From an uncultured Ruminococcus sp. (GTDB lineage Bacteria > Bacillota > Clostridia > Oscillospirales > Acutalibacteraceae), in assembly GCA_902799245.1 (NCBI GenBank), contig CADBZY010000012.1:1-64000 (forward strand): DNA of 64,000 nt, written 5' to 3'. A program made the translations under genes and the position numbers. Below, piece by piece: positions 53,110 to 61,948 of the stretch (positions are counted from its first letter, which is position 1; each line of letters opens with the position of its first letter). The notes beneath the pieces are model-generated. The model was not told the origin of the DNA. It was given only the letters and a program-made list of their open reading frames with translations, and searched no databases.

Positions 53110-53135
53110 ATAAAAACGCAATGTGCGGAAAAACC

Positions 53136-53939
53136 TTATCGGAATATCCCTGTGAAAACGCTGAAAACGCTGCGAAAAGCCGGAATGAAATTGACCACTC
53201 TGTTTTCTTCGCTCAGCATTTCGCTGATCTGTTCTCCGAAGAAAAGATAAATAAGGAAAGCAATAAGTGCCATGGCTCCGACCACCAGTACAGCATTGAA
53301 GAAGGATCTGCCGTTCTTCTGACGCTTCTGTTTTTTGGCAATAGCCGATGCTTTGGTAGCAGACGCCGCAGCTTTCTTGATCTTATCGCTGTCCTGATCT
53401 GTATTGTTGATAAACGAATCCTTGTTGGCATTCTCCTGATCAGGATAAACCTCGTCAAGCAGCTCTTCGTAAGAAAAAACGCGCTCTTCGATCTTTTCCG
53501 GCTCCTGGCACTCCTTAAGCAGCTGGTCAAAGACTTCCATCAAGTCATTTTCATCGGTTTCGTCCAGCTTAATACCCTTAACATCCTCTCCGAACATACG
53601 AGTTGCACTGTCAGCGGTTTCCTGACCGTCAATGTACACCAGGAAAACATTCGATTCAAGAGCCTGTGCCATTTCAAGCTGATTGAGTACATATGGTGAC
53701 AGCAAAGCTTTCTGAGAAAGGAATGCGAGAAAGACCTCACAGTTTTTGATATTGTGCTTGCGGAGCGCGTCAACCTTGACCTCTTCCTGATTGCATTCAT
53801 CATATCTGATACGGTATCTGTTCTTTTCGAGTTTCACCAGCAGCGGGAAAACAACCTCGCTGTCTTCCAGAGAGTAGCAGACATAAACAAAATTTCCGTC
53901 GCCCTTAAAGGACTTGATCGGCTTTTTCACTATATTCAA
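53136..53939 (-). CDS. TIR-domain protein with C-terminal membrane helix
   Basis: A 267-residue protein. Residues 15-145 resemble bacterial TIR domains: FVYVCYSLEDSEVVFPLL (strand A, box 1), RYRIRYDE, CEVFLAFLSQKAL and SPYVLNQLEMA. The catalytic Glu of NAD-cleaving TIRs aligns here with Gln87. After a charged linker, a membrane helix (about 210-230, NAVLVVGAMALIAFLIYLFF) anchors it. TIR-TM proteins occur in defence and signalling; the Gln argues against NADase activity. TTG 53939 is 8 nt from GGAGG. A membrane protein gene lies upstream on the same strand. Confidence 0.75.
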   Translation of the reverse strand: MNIVKKPIKSFKGDGNFVYVCYSLEDSEVVFPLLVKLEKNRYRIRYDECNQEEVKVDALRKHNIKNCEVFLAFLSQKALLSPYVLNQLEMAQALESNVFLVYIDGQETADSATRMFGEDVKGIKLDETDENDLMEVFDQLLKECQEPEKIEERVFSYEELLDEVYPDQENANKDSFINNTDQDSDKIKKAAASATKASAIAKKQKRQKNGRSFFNAVLVVGAMALIAFLIYLFFGEQISEMLSEENRVVNFIPAFRSVFSVFTGIFR

Positions 53940-54041
53940 TGCTAATACCTCCACATAGTATTTTTATTATATTATACGCTTTCCGATGAAAAAAGTAAAG
54001 GCTTTTATAAAAATTTATGCAAAATCACGGCTAATTTATTA

Positions 54042-54515
54042 TCAGATGTAAATCCATGCAAAGTAGAGATACACAAGAGTAATAATGACCACTGAAACAG
54101 AGGAAAGGATCCTGAAAAGAAGAACAATTCTCTTGGAAGTGACATTTACGTTTGCGCATATGTACTCGGCGCTCTTGGACGAATTCAACACGGCAACCAG
54201 CCCAAGCGATAATACGGTAATCGTGGTAAATGTTCTGATGACTCCCTGCAAAATCTCAGCCCAGCCGAACAGAAGGTGAACCAGTGTAAAAATCGACAGA
54301 TAGTACACCAGCAGGCGATTGAGATAATAAAGTGTTCCGAGATGTGCCTTGCCGCTGACAGGGGTGAAAAACAGACGGTCTGCGGGCTTGCTGCACCGTT
54401 TTCGCAAATACTGTCTGCTGCATACCTTGAGCACCTTACGCTCGACCATCCAGTAGAATTCGATGTAAAAGAGCCAGCAGATAAGCAGAGCGGCTATCTC
54501 TCCGAGGTAAAACAT
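54042..54515 (-). CDS. Four-helix membrane protein, unknown
   Basis: A 157-residue protein with hydrophobic segments near residues 3-22, 66-84, 92-110 and 130-155. A basic, Cys-containing loop (KVCSRQYLRKRCSK) lies between the first two. No family recognised. It lies 27 nt downstream of prfB and about 100 nt upstream of the TIR gene, all on the minus strand. A TIR partner role is possible but unsupported. Confidence 0.6.
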   Translation of the reverse strand: MFYLGEIAALLICWLFYIEFYWMVERKVLKVCSRQYLRKRCSKPADRLFFTPVSGKAHLGTLYYLNRLLVYYLSIFTLVHLLFGWAEILQGVIRTFTTITVLSLGLVAVLNSSKSAEYICANVNVTSKRIVLLFRILSSVSVVIITLVYLYFAWIYI

Positions 54516-54542
54516 ATTGCTGCCACTCCCTTGCGTGAAAGA

Positions 54543-55667
54543 TTATTCATAGTTGCCCAGCGCGTTAAGACTCTGGGCTTTGAGATATGCGTTGATAAAG
54601 CCGTCGATGTCGCCGTCCATCACCGCGTTGATGTTGCCCATCTCGTAACCCGTGCGGTGATCCTTGGCCAGCGTATAGGGCATGAAAACATAGGAACGTA
54701 TCTGGCTGCCCCATGCAATCTCCTTCTGCACGCCTTTAATATCCTCGATCTTTTCAAGGTTCTCGCGCTCCTTGATCTCCATGAGCTTGGATTTCAGCAT
54801 TTTCATCGCCATGGCCTTATTCTGCACCTGGCTGCGTTCGTTCTGGCAGGCGCAGACAATACCTGTGGGAATATGGGTGATTCTGACGGCGGAATCGGTC
54901 TTGTTGATGTGCTGTCCGCCTGCACCGCTGGAACGGTAAGTATCGATATGCAGATCCTCCGGACGAATCTCCACCTCTGTGTCGTCGTCGATCTCCGGCA
55001 TGACTTCCAGCGAAGCGAAGGAGGTGTGTCTGCGTCCCGACGAATCAAAAGGCGAAATACGCACCAGACGGTGCACGCCCATCTCGCATTTCATATAGCC
55101 GTAGGCATTTGTGCCTTCAATCAGGATGGACGCGCTCTTCAGTCCCGCTTCGTCGCCGTCAAGATAATCGATGGTTTTCACCTTGAAGCCGTGGCGCTCA
55201 CCCCAGCGGTTGTACATGCGGAACAGCATTTCCGCCCAGTCCTGCGCCTCGGTGCCGCCTGCGCCGGCGTGGAATGTGAGAATCGCGTTATTGGAATCAT
55301 ATTCGCCCGTGAGCAGCGTGGTCAGGCGAAGCTCGTCTATCGACTTTCTGATGGCGTCCACCTCGGTCTGCGCTTCGTCAAGAAGTTCCAACTCGCCTTC
55401 CTCGTCCCCAAGCTCTATGAGCGTCATTGTATCGTCATACTTGTGCTCTATTGCGTCGAAAGCCGCGACCTTGCCCTTAAGAGTGGCAGTGCGCTTCAAT
55501 ACTTTCTGTGAATTCTCCATATCGTCCCAGAAATCCGGGGCTGCCGACTTCTGCTCCAGCTCGGCAATCTCGGCTGTGAGCTTGTCGTAGCCCAGAGCCT
55601 CCTTCAGATCGTCCATGTCGGGCTTCATATTGCGCAGTGTCAGCATCAGTTCTTCAAATTGCAGCAT
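54543..55667 (-). CDS. prfB: Peptide chain release factor 2
   Basis: Ends translation at UGA and UAA. The 374-residue protein has the codon-reading tripeptide SPF (RISPFDSSG) and the catalytic GGQ (SSGAGGQHINKTDSAVRITH, here shown within its 20-residue core), placed as in RF2. The reading frame is continuous: the programmed +1 frameshift with an in-frame UGA near codon 25, common in RF2 genes, is absent. It has its own promoter inside the upstream hairpin. Confidence 0.96.
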   Translation of the reverse strand: MLQFEELMLTLRNMKPDMDDLKEALGYDKLTAEIAELEQKSAAPDFWDDMENSQKVLKRTATLKGKVAAFDAIEHKYDDTMTLIELGDEEGELELLDEAQTEVDAIRKSIDELRLTTLLTGEYDSNNAILTFHAGAGGTEAQDWAEMLFRMYNRWGERHGFKVKTIDYLDGDEAGLKSASILIEGTNAYGYMKCEMGVHRLVRISPFDSSGRRHTSFASLEVMPEIDDDTEVEIRPEDLHIDTYRSSGAGGQHINKTDSAVRITHIPTGIVCACQNERSQVQNKAMAMKMLKSKLMEIKERENLEKIEDIKGVQKEIAWGSQIRSYVFMPYTLAKDHRTGYEMGNINAVMDGDIDGFINAYLKAQSLNALGNYE

Positions 55668-55710
55668 AATTATCCATTCAGCCTTTCGTTGCTTTGTTCA
55701 TATAAAAATA

Positions 55711-55739
55711 ATTATACGAAATAAATCCCTGTTTGTCAA
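55711..55739 (-). promoter_or_regulatory. Consensus promoter of prfB, overlapping a hairpin
   Basis: Minus strand TTGACA, 17-nt spacer, TATAAT. The -35 box forms the loop region of the hairpin at 55724-55747. Confidence 0.9.
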
Positions 55740-55747
55740 CAGGGATT
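55724..55747 (-). terminator. Hairpin/terminator after the ger operon
   Basis: AATCCCTG and CAGGGATT pair perfectly over 8 bp. TATTTCG-type T-rich sequence follows on the minus strand. A weak terminator. Confidence 0.6.
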
Positions 55748-55755
55748 CTTCCATT

Positions 55756-55956
55756 TCAGCATATGAACTGAATAAAAAACAGTGTTATTGCCGTGAATAA
55801 ACATGCTGTTCCTCCGTATTTTGCGATGGCCCGCTCAAGCTCAAACGGATCGCCCTGCGCAAAGCTGCCGCCCTGCATTCCCCTGTACAGCCGCACCTGT
55901 CCCACCCATGCCGCGAGCAGCAGAATAATGACCGCCGTGGGTAATTCAATCTTCAT
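55756..55956 (-). CDS. Small membrane protein coupled to gerC
   Basis: A 66-residue protein with two membrane helices (residues 6-20 and 44-62) separated by a polar loop (RLYRGMQGGSFAQGDPFELERAI, given only to locate it in shorter form RLYRGMQGG). Its ATG overlaps the gerC stop as ATGA, so translation is coupled. GerD or the small GerAD-like accessory proteins occur near some ger operons, but this is not clearly one. Last gene of the ger operon. Confidence 0.65.
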   Translation of the reverse strand: MKIELPTAVIILLLAAWVGQVRLYRGMQGGSFAQGDPFELERAIAKYGGTACLFTAITLFFIQFIC

Positions 55957-57110
55957 TTTGTGATGCCGCCTCCCGCAGCCGTGCAATGCACTGTAATGAT
56001 AATATCTGATCTCTGAAATACATTTTCCCAGTCGTCACCGTGATCGCGGTACCAGTCCGGTTGCCGCTGCCTTGCGATGTCCTGTAGCCCGGCCAGCGAA
56101 ATGCCAAGAATGCCTCTGCTCTTTTCCGACAATTGATCCAGACGAGTTTGGAGTGTTCGCTCGGCGCTCCGGGAAATATGTCTGATGGAAGCGGCGGTAT
56201 ATCCTCCTCCGTCAATCCCACCGGCATCAAGCGGAACAAGCACAAGCTCCAGTTTCATCCGGAATTCAGGCTTGTCTGCGACGATGCTGCACTTCACCGA
56301 ACAATCCGACTCTCTGACCTGACAGCAGTACCTCTTGCCGAATTTGTCATAAACAGCCAGCGCGCCGCCCGTGCCGGAACCGCAGGTCAGACGCAGCAGT
56401 TCCAGCTCGTCCTCACTGAGAGCGCCGCGGTAATCTCCGCTCTGTCCGTATGCCGAAGCCCCCGATATGCGCAGAACCGATTTTTCAGAGCCTTCCTCGG
56501 AAGCTCCGTCCGTTTTGGCCGGCAAACGGGAAATCACAGGCAGAAAAAAGCCGTCGCGGTTAATCAGCTTTTTGTAGAGCGAGAACAAATCCATCGACAC
56601 GTTCCCGCTTCCGGCATCGTAGCTTTGCAGCGTGCTTGCGGCGTCTATGGCCACCGCCTTATCGGTCGCGGACGATGAGAAAAAATCTTCCGCGCTGCCT
56701 TCGCAAACGGCAATACAGCTCTGCCGGCGCACAGAAGCCCTCCGGAAAAAGTAATCGGTCAGTCCGACAAAGCTCTCACGGGAGAGTGATTCGCCTATCA
56801 CGATCAGGCTGAGCTGTTCAAAATTAATCTCCCGGCCAAGGTTCTTTTCAAGCCTGCGAACGGCTGCCGCCGGGGTTATTTCATTCACTGTCAGGTCCGC
56901 GTAAGAAATGGAACCGGAGGACTCGCTTTCTCCGCTCACGGGAATAGCAAGCTGAAAGGTGAAGCGGTATCCGTCATTTTCGCTGTCGGCTCCGAATCCC
57001 AGCACAAAGGCGCGCCCGTTAATCTCCGCGTCATCCCAGCAGCCCGTCAGAAGCAGCGCACTGCATACGCAGACCGCCAAAAGCAGCAGACACTTGAATT
57101 TACGCAGCAC
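55953..57110 (-). CDS. gerC: Spore germination lipoprotein, Ger(x)C family
   Basis: C-subunit of a nutrient germinant receptor in the spore inner membrane. The 385-residue lipoprotein has LLLTGCWDDAEINGRAFVLG, the family start with lipobox Cys, and the three-domain Ger(x)C length. GTG 57110 is chosen for GGTGG 7 nt upstream; the gerB stop is only 2 nt away, indicating coupling. Likely expressed in the forespore with gerA and gerB. Confidence 0.93.
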   Translation of the reverse strand: MLRKFKCLLLLAVCVCSALLLTGCWDDAEINGRAFVLGFGADSENDGYRFTFQLAIPVSGESESSGSISYADLTVNEITPAAAVRRLEKNLGREINFEQLSLIVIGESLSRESFVGLTDYFFRRASVRRQSCIAVCEGSAEDFFSSSATDKAVAIDAASTLQSYDAGSGNVSMDLFSLYKKLINRDGFFLPVISRLPAKTDGASEEGSEKSVLRISGASAYGQSGDYRGALSEDELELLRLTCGSGTGGALAVYDKFGKRYCCQVRESDCSVKCSIVADKPEFRMKLELVLVPLDAGGIDGGGYTAASIRHISRSAERTLQTRLDQLSEKSRGILGISLAGLQDIARQRQPDWYRDHGDDWENVFQRSDIIITVHCTAAGGGITK

Positions 57111-57112
57111 GA

Positions 57113-58201
57113 TCACACCACCTTCTTTTTTCTCCGTACCATTGCCGCGATATAAACCGCCGGAATCACACCGCACAGAAACAACACCTTTCCCCAATCC
57201 GCAATCAATCCCGCAATACTGTCATCCGACAGGCTCAGATAGGACAGCGTATAGATGACAGGCAGCAGCAGAAAGTTGAATACACTGTGATTCTTTACGT
57301 TAAATACTCCGCAGAGCGAGATGCAGCAGCAATACAGCAGTATCCCAGCGGAAAGCAGCGTGACTGCGTTGTAGATCATGATATACAGAATATCAAACCG
57401 ATGATTCAGCGAGATATTGCCGATGCTCACCACACGCGACAGCTCGGTAAGCGGGAAGGAAAGATGTTTGGTTCCTTCGACCGAAAACACACCGACACAG
57501 CAGGTCAGCACTCCGACACACAGCACCGCCAGTGCCAATGAACCTGAAAGCAGACAGCGGCGCAGCCTTTTCTTTTCATAATAGCCCGCAAAGTAGGCTG
57601 CCGCCGTAATTCCGCCGAGAGGCGAAAACCATTCGGGAAGCGTACTGACCGGAAGCCTGTCAGGGCTGAGAAGAGGCAGCAGTTCACCAAAATCGAGCGA
57701 AAATAATCCCATCGCAAGAATGAAAAGCAAGGGAAGCGCAATCGCCGGAAAAAGCAGCTCAGCGGTTCGCGAAACCTGCCGGATTCCCGAAGTGATGATA
57801 AAACAGACAGTCAGCAGCGTGACCGCCGGAATAACCTGCGGAGGCGTCTTTTCCAGCAGAAACAGGCCTGTCATCTGTGTCTGCTTCACTGTGACGCGGC
57901 AGATTTCCGCCGCAAAATACAAAGCCGCTCCCGCCAGAATAATCTTTGCGGGAATATAGCCAAGGTATTCCCGCAGAAGTCCCGGAAACGACTTGCTTTC
58001 TCCGATGGAAAAACAACGGGCCAGCATTCCCATGGAGAGCAGGGTGAGTGCAATGGAAATAATAAGTGTAATTCCCGACCACCGCCCAAAGCTGTCGGGA
58101 TAGAAATACATCCCGCACATTCCCGAAGTAATGACAAGCACCGTGAGCTGCCACTCGGAAAAGGCAGATTTTCTATTAGCTGATTCGTTCACAGTCATCA
58201 C
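57113..58201 (-). CDS. gerB: Spore germination permease, GerB family
   Basis: B-subunit of the germinant receptor. The 362-residue membrane protein has about ten helices and belongs to the APC-type amino-acid transporter superfamily (endospore germination permease). It begins with NRKSAFSEWQLTVLVITSG and has SRVVSIGNISLNHRFDIL mid-protein. It is thought to bind the germinant, perhaps an amino acid or sugar, which cannot be predicted. Its start overlaps the gerA stop. Confidence 0.92.
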   Translation of the reverse strand: MMTVNESANRKSAFSEWQLTVLVITSGMCGMYFYPDSFGRWSGITLIISIALTLLSMGMLARCFSIGESKSFPGLLREYLGYIPAKIILAGAALYFAAEICRVTVKQTQMTGLFLLEKTPPQVIPAVTLLTVCFIITSGIRQVSRTAELLFPAIALPLLFILAMGLFSLDFGELLPLLSPDRLPVSTLPEWFSPLGGITAAAYFAGYYEKKRLRRCLLSGSLALAVLCVGVLTCCVGVFSVEGTKHLSFPLTELSRVVSIGNISLNHRFDILYIMIYNAVTLLSAGILLYCCCISLCGVFNVKNHSVFNFLLLPVIYTLSYLSLSDDSIAGLIADWGKVLFLCGVIPAVYIAAMVRRKKKVV

Positions 58202-59787
58202 TTCATTCGTATAAGGTCTATAGGCTCATAGTATTCCGGACGGGTATCCCTGCGGAAGATCGGCAGCTCTATCAGGCTTTCGACAAATCCCTTGCTGTAA
58301 GCCGGGGAAAACGGCGCGGTAAATTCCGTACCGTAAGAATAAAGCGCGCAGAGCTGCGACACAAACAGCACCAGTCCCACAGTGAGTCCGAATATTCCAA
58401 ACACAGCGGACAGCGCCAGCAGGAAGTATTTCACCAGCCGCAGCGAAGAAGCCAGCTCGTACGACGGAATGACAAAGGACGTCAGCGAAGTCAGACCGAT
58501 AATAATAATCAGCAGGGGACTGACCAGTCCCGCGCGGATGGCGGCGTCGCCGACAATCAGACCGCCGACAATCGACATGGCCGCGCTGATTCTTCCCGGC
58601 AGCCGGATGCTTGCCTCCCGCAGAAGTTCAATGAAAAACTCCATGATCACCACTTCCGTGACCGCGCTGAAAGGGACATTGATCCTGTTCGCCGCCGTAA
58701 GAAGCAGCAGATCGACGGGCAGCAGTCCGGGATTGTATGCCACCACCGCCACATAGAGCGACGGCGCAGTAATCGAAATCAGGAACGCAACCCAGCGCAG
58801 AATTTTCAGAAATGACGAATATGTCCAGCGCTGATAACGATCCTCTGTCACCTGCATCATAGAGGACATTGTCGCCGGTGCAAGAAGGACATACGGGCTG
58901 CCGTTAACAATAATGGCCACTCTTCCCTGACAGATCTCCGCCGCTGCCGCGTCGGGCTTTTCGGTGCCGTCAATCTGCGGCAGCGGACTGAGCGGATATT
59001 GTTCAATAAGCTGTGCAAGCTCCCCTGAATCATTGATCTGATCGACAGTAACGGCCTGAATACTGCTTCTGAGAGAGTCGGAAAGGGCGGCATTCGTCAC
59101 TCCGTTGATATAGCATATTGCCACGGCTGTATGCGAACGAAGTCCCACCTGCAGCATCTCTATGGTAAGATTCGGGTCGGAGATACGCCTGCGAATGAGC
59201 GCGGTGTTGGTGCGGAGGTTTTCCGTGAACCCCTCATGCGGTCCCACTACAGAACCTGCCGTTTCACTCGGCGATACCGAACGGGATGCAATGCTCCTTG
59301 CGCCAATGACAAAGCCGACGTTCAGCCCTTCAATGCACAGAAATAGATCGCCCGTCAGCGCCGCGATAAAGCCCTTGGATAGACTGGGCTGCTCGGTCAG
59401 CTCCGTATTCAGGATAATGGAGGAAAGCTGCTGCATGGGAGGTATGTTGTCCGGGCTTGTGCTGAGCTTCAGCTGCATGGCCGGAAGAATCAGATTCTGT
59501 TCCGCGCTCTGTTTGGAGCACATGCCGTCCACCAGCAGCAGAAAGCTGCGCCGTCCGTCTGCCAGTGTAAACTCACGTATCAGGAAATCGGCATTCTTCC
59601 CCTTCAATCGGGTGCAATAATCCAAATTGCTTTTGTAATCCGGAGTGACGGGAACATCGTATTCCGGACGAATGTCAAAAAGCGTCGGCTCTGACATCGG
59701 CTGTGCATTTCCGTCCTCCTGCGCATTCTGTACGCAGTCTTTGGGCTGAGAAAAACCGATAAGATCAAAAATCATGTTTCCCGGCAA
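58198..59787 (-). CDS. gerA: Spore germination protein, GerA family
   Basis: A-subunit of the germinant receptor. The 529-residue protein has a hydrophilic N-terminal half and a membrane C-terminal half with four or five helices. Family motifs include QGRVAIIVNGSPYVLLAP and NRINVPFSAVTEVVIMEF, each typical of GerA. TTG 59787 has AGGAG 9 nt upstream; the ATG at 59775 is possible. The overlap with gerB and the tight spacing to gerC make a tricistronic operon. No clear sigma-A promoter precedes it, consistent with a forespore sigma factor. Confidence 0.95.
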   Translation of the reverse strand: MPGNMIFDLIGFSQPKDCVQNAQEDGNAQPMSEPTLFDIRPEYDVPVTPDYKSNLDYCTRLKGKNADFLIREFTLADGRRSFLLLVDGMCSKQSAEQNLILPAMQLKLSTSPDNIPPMQQLSSIILNTELTEQPSLSKGFIAALTGDLFLCIEGLNVGFVIGARSIASRSVSPSETAGSVVGPHEGFTENLRTNTALIRRRISDPNLTIEMLQVGLRSHTAVAICYINGVTNAALSDSLRSSIQAVTVDQINDSGELAQLIEQYPLSPLPQIDGTEKPDAAAAEICQGRVAIIVNGSPYVLLAPATMSSMMQVTEDRYQRWTYSSFLKILRWVAFLISITAPSLYVAVVAYNPGLLPVDLLLLTAANRINVPFSAVTEVVIMEFFIELLREASIRLPGRISAAMSIVGGLIVGDAAIRAGLVSPLLIIIIGLTSLTSFVIPSYELASSLRLVKYFLLALSAVFGIFGLTVGLVLFVSQLCALYSYGTEFTAPFSPAYSKGFVESLIELPIFRRDTRPEYYEPIDLIRMK

Positions 59788-59876
59788 ATCCGAAGTCTCC
59801 TTCGCTGAATTTCTTTCGATTCGGTTATCTGTTACATTTCTATTGTATCCTCTGGCGGTGGAATTATCCGGGAAAA

Positions 59877-59909
59877 ACAAAAAAACCGGAACGCTGTGGG
59901 AGCGTTCCG
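59877..59909 (-). terminator. Terminator after the membrane gene at 59927
   Basis: CCGGAACGCT and AGCGTTCCGG form a perfect 10-bp stem with T7-8 following on the minus strand. It separates this gene from the ger operon. Confidence 0.9.
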
Positions 59910-59926
59910 GCATTCCGTGTGAAAAA

Positions 59927-60730
59927 TCAGTATGGAATACTGTCGGCAGGATTGACCTTTTTGATTAGATGCGTATGCGGCAGATAGTAGAAGGTATATT
60001 TACTCCCCACTTTGAAGGAGCCGCGACCGCCGTTGAATCTGAGAGTAATCTTCTCTCCGCTGGTGCCTTTGACGCGGATGACCGATTTGCCGGGTCCCGT
60101 CAGAAATCCTGTGTAGGACGAAGTGTGTTCCACGGTTGCCGTTATCGGCGAAAGGTCGCTTTCCTTGACGGAAAGATCGCTTAAGGCGGGAATGGCCGCA
60201 CTTATTACCACCAGAGCAATCAATCCAAGGATTCCCGAAGCAATCCACGCGAATCGGCGGCGTATCTTGTGCCTGATCACAGAAAAAAGAAAGATCGTTC
60301 CCGCGATTGCCAGCAGCAGCGCTGCAATGGTCAAAAGTCTTACCGCATACAACGTCACACAGTTGAGCATGATGGCAATTCCGAGTCCGAAGACCGCCAT
60401 ACTCACGAGAACGCCTCCGGCAGCAATGAAGAGCGGGTGTATTCTCATGGAACCAACTGTCACCTTATTGTTATCACTCAAAGTGTTCCCTTCGGAATCG
60501 ACCACACGCGTGCGTGTGAAAAATATGAAAAACCGCAAGATAATGACAGCCGATACCACCGAGAGCAGAAGTCCTATCGCCGTTACCGCAAGCCCGGGAT
60601 ACAGCAGCCCCGTCAGGCTTTCCGGCAGCATCGCCGCGAAAGTCTTGCTGAAAAAAATGATCCCTAAAAACGCGGTAAAAACGATTGTGCCGCATATGAC
60701 CAGCAGGCTTTTTAAAAGCTTGTTGAGCAT
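59927..60730 (-). CDS. Multi-helix membrane protein with C-terminal soluble domain, unknown
   Basis: A 267-residue protein with about six hydrophobic helices in the first 195 residues: two near the start, one pair around 95-140 and two near 140-195. A small beta-rich C-terminal domain (about 200-267) contains TGPGKSVIRVKGTSGEKI. No family recognised. ATG 60730 is preferred over a TTG 7 codons upstream, whose site AAAGGA would then be coding. It has its own promoter and terminator. Confidence 0.6.
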   Translation of the reverse strand: MLNKLLKSLLVICGTIVFTAFLGIIFFSKTFAAMLPESLTGLLYPGLAVTAIGLLLSVVSAVIILRFFIFFTRTRVVDSEGNTLSDNNKVTVGSMRIHPLFIAAGGVLVSMAVFGLGIAIMLNCVTLYAVRLLTIAALLLAIAGTIFLFSVIRHKIRRRFAWIASGILGLIALVVISAAIPALSDLSVKESDLSPITATVEHTSSYTGFLTGPGKSVIRVKGTSGEKITLRFNGGRGSFKVGSKYTFYYLPHTHLIKKVNPADSIPY

Positions 60731-60857
60731 TCCATTCCCAAATCCTTTCAAATTCTACCTATCTTCAAATTTTTACGATAGTTCTATAGTTAATTAGGAA
60801 GTCAATAATTAATCTGATTGCAACAGATTCATTGCTTCATTTCCGCATTACGAATTC

Positions 60858-60886
60858 ATATTAACATATTATTAACGCTTTGTCAA
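60858..60886 (-). promoter_or_regulatory. Promoter of the membrane gene at 59927
   Basis: Minus strand TTGACA, 17-nt spacer, TAATAT. Confidence 0.8.
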
Positions 60887-60964
60887 CAATATTTTTATTT
60901 TTTTATAGAAATCTGAACAGGCATTTGTAGGTATCAACCAACAGTCATTTCGCACAAATCACAC

Positions 60965-60993
60965 TTGATATTTGCCGCCCGATATGCTATTAT
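60965..60993 (+). promoter_or_regulatory. Promoter of the gene at 61035
   Basis: TTGATA, 17-nt spacer, TATTAT, about 40 nt before the start codon. Confidence 0.7.
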
Positions 60994-61034
60994 TGTATAC
61001 ACATCATCATGATTCCGACTGGGAGATGAATAAA

Positions 61035-61775
61035 ATGAATATTGAATTGCTTGATATGAGCCGGATGACGCTGCTGGCAAAATACTATATGAAAAACGGA
61101 CAGGTTGCCTCCTCACTTGTGGAAAGCGCAGATATTGAAATCCGGCGCTTCCGGTTTGCTCCGCTTCAAGCGGAAGGGACTGCCGTCGAAAGCGATTCCT
61201 GCGAGGAGTGGCTGAAAGAACTGTCCCGCAGAGGTGCGACTGATTGCAAGCTCATAGTCCCGCTGGAGCTTGATTCTTTTGACAGACTGAACCGTCCAAA
61301 CGGCATACGCTGCTGTATGATCTGCTTTTACGGTGACAGGGCCACTTCGTGGAACAAGCTCTGGACATATAACCCGATCAAGGGAAAATGGATTGTCCAG
61401 TATGTTGAGATACCTGTCAGACAGACGCATGAAAAACCCGTGTTCCACGATGTTTCCGAAAACATGGCGGTACTTCTGGAGCGTCTCCGCGACTTAGCCC
61501 GTAATCTGAAACTAAGCGAATACTCGTTCCGCTTTGCCGCTGCGCTCAAAGCGCTGCAATCGGATTACATTGCGGCCGAATTCACCGAGCCGACCTACAG
61601 CAGACTGATGAAAGCCGCCACGGAGGCCTATGTATTCGACGGAAAGGAACCGTGGACGGAAACAGCGAAATTCGCCGCCGCCGGAAAGGGACTGTCGGAA
61701 GAATACGATGCGCTGACAAGGGAGCTTTACCGCGGCATCGCCTTATCCGTTATGTACGCTGTCAACGAATGGTGA
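61035..61775 (+). CDS. Soluble protein of unknown function
   Basis: A 246-residue cytoplasmic protein without signal peptide or membrane helices. Mixed alpha/beta, with a Cys pair (RCCMICFYGDRATSWNKLW) and helical C-terminal half rich in Ala, Glu and Tyr. No motif or family recognised. ATG 61035 is 9 nt from GGGAG; the ATG at 61026 overlaps it. Single gene with its own promoter, upstream of glnA. Confidence 0.65.
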   Translation: MNIELLDMSRMTLLAKYYMKNGQVASSLVESADIEIRRFRFAPLQAEGTAVESDSCEEWLKELSRRGATDCKLIVPLELDSFDRLNRPNGIRCCMICFYGDRATSWNKLWTYNPIKGKWIVQYVEIPVRQTHEKPVFHDVSENMAVLLERLRDLARNLKLSEYSFRFAAALKALQSDYIAAEFTEPTYSRLMKAATEAYVFDGKEPWTETAKFAAAGKGLSEEYDALTRELYRGIALSVMYAVNEW

Positions 61776-61859
61776 TATTGTAATTAGCGCCAAAAATATA
61801 CGCCCTGCACATTCCTTTTGGTTCAATCGGCAGAATTTGCCGGATTTGTGATGAACCGA

Positions 61860-61888
61860 TTGACAGAACGGATCGTTTGTGGTACAAT
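61860..61888 (+). promoter_or_regulatory. Promoter of glnA
   Basis: TTGACA, 17-nt spacer, TACAAT. It predicts a start near 61895 and a 73-nt leader. Confidence 0.85.
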
Positions 61889-61901
61889 CAAAACATGCTT
61901 T

Positions 61902-61948
61902 GGAGAACAATGGCGTTCGGGAAAGTTGTTTTTCCTGCACGCCTTTTT
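61902..61948 (+). promoter_or_regulatory. Transcription attenuator in the glnA leader
   Basis: Terminator form: GGCGT (61912-61916) pairs with ACGCC (61939-61943), and GGGAAA (61919-61924) with TTTTCC (61930-61935), followed by T5 (61944-61948). It lies between promoter and start codon. A competing helix is possible: GGAGAACAA (61902-61910) with TTGTT-T-TTCC (61926-61935). The loop AGTTGT fits the AGNNGN rule of ANTAR-protein targets, although only one such loop is seen. Confidence 0.65.

Larger units (their letters stand above)
60731..61034. other. Divergent promoter region
   Basis: AT-rich region between two divergent genes. It holds a minus-strand promoter (60858-60886) and a plus-strand promoter (60965-60993). 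No gene or repeat was seen in the rest. Confidence 0.6.

Noticed and set aside
55590-55667. Programmed frameshift in prfB
   Set aside because: The reading frame is continuous through the first 30 codons, with no in-frame UGA or CTTTGA slip site.
59788-59876. A forespore sigma-G-type promoter before gerA
   Set aside because: A GATACAATA word is present, but the matching upstream box has poor spacing and sequence; not strong enough to list.
61820-61857. Hairpin GGTTCA/TGAACC before the glnA promoter as a terminator
   Set aside because: The stem is short and broken and no T-run follows; it ends where the -35 box of glnA begins.
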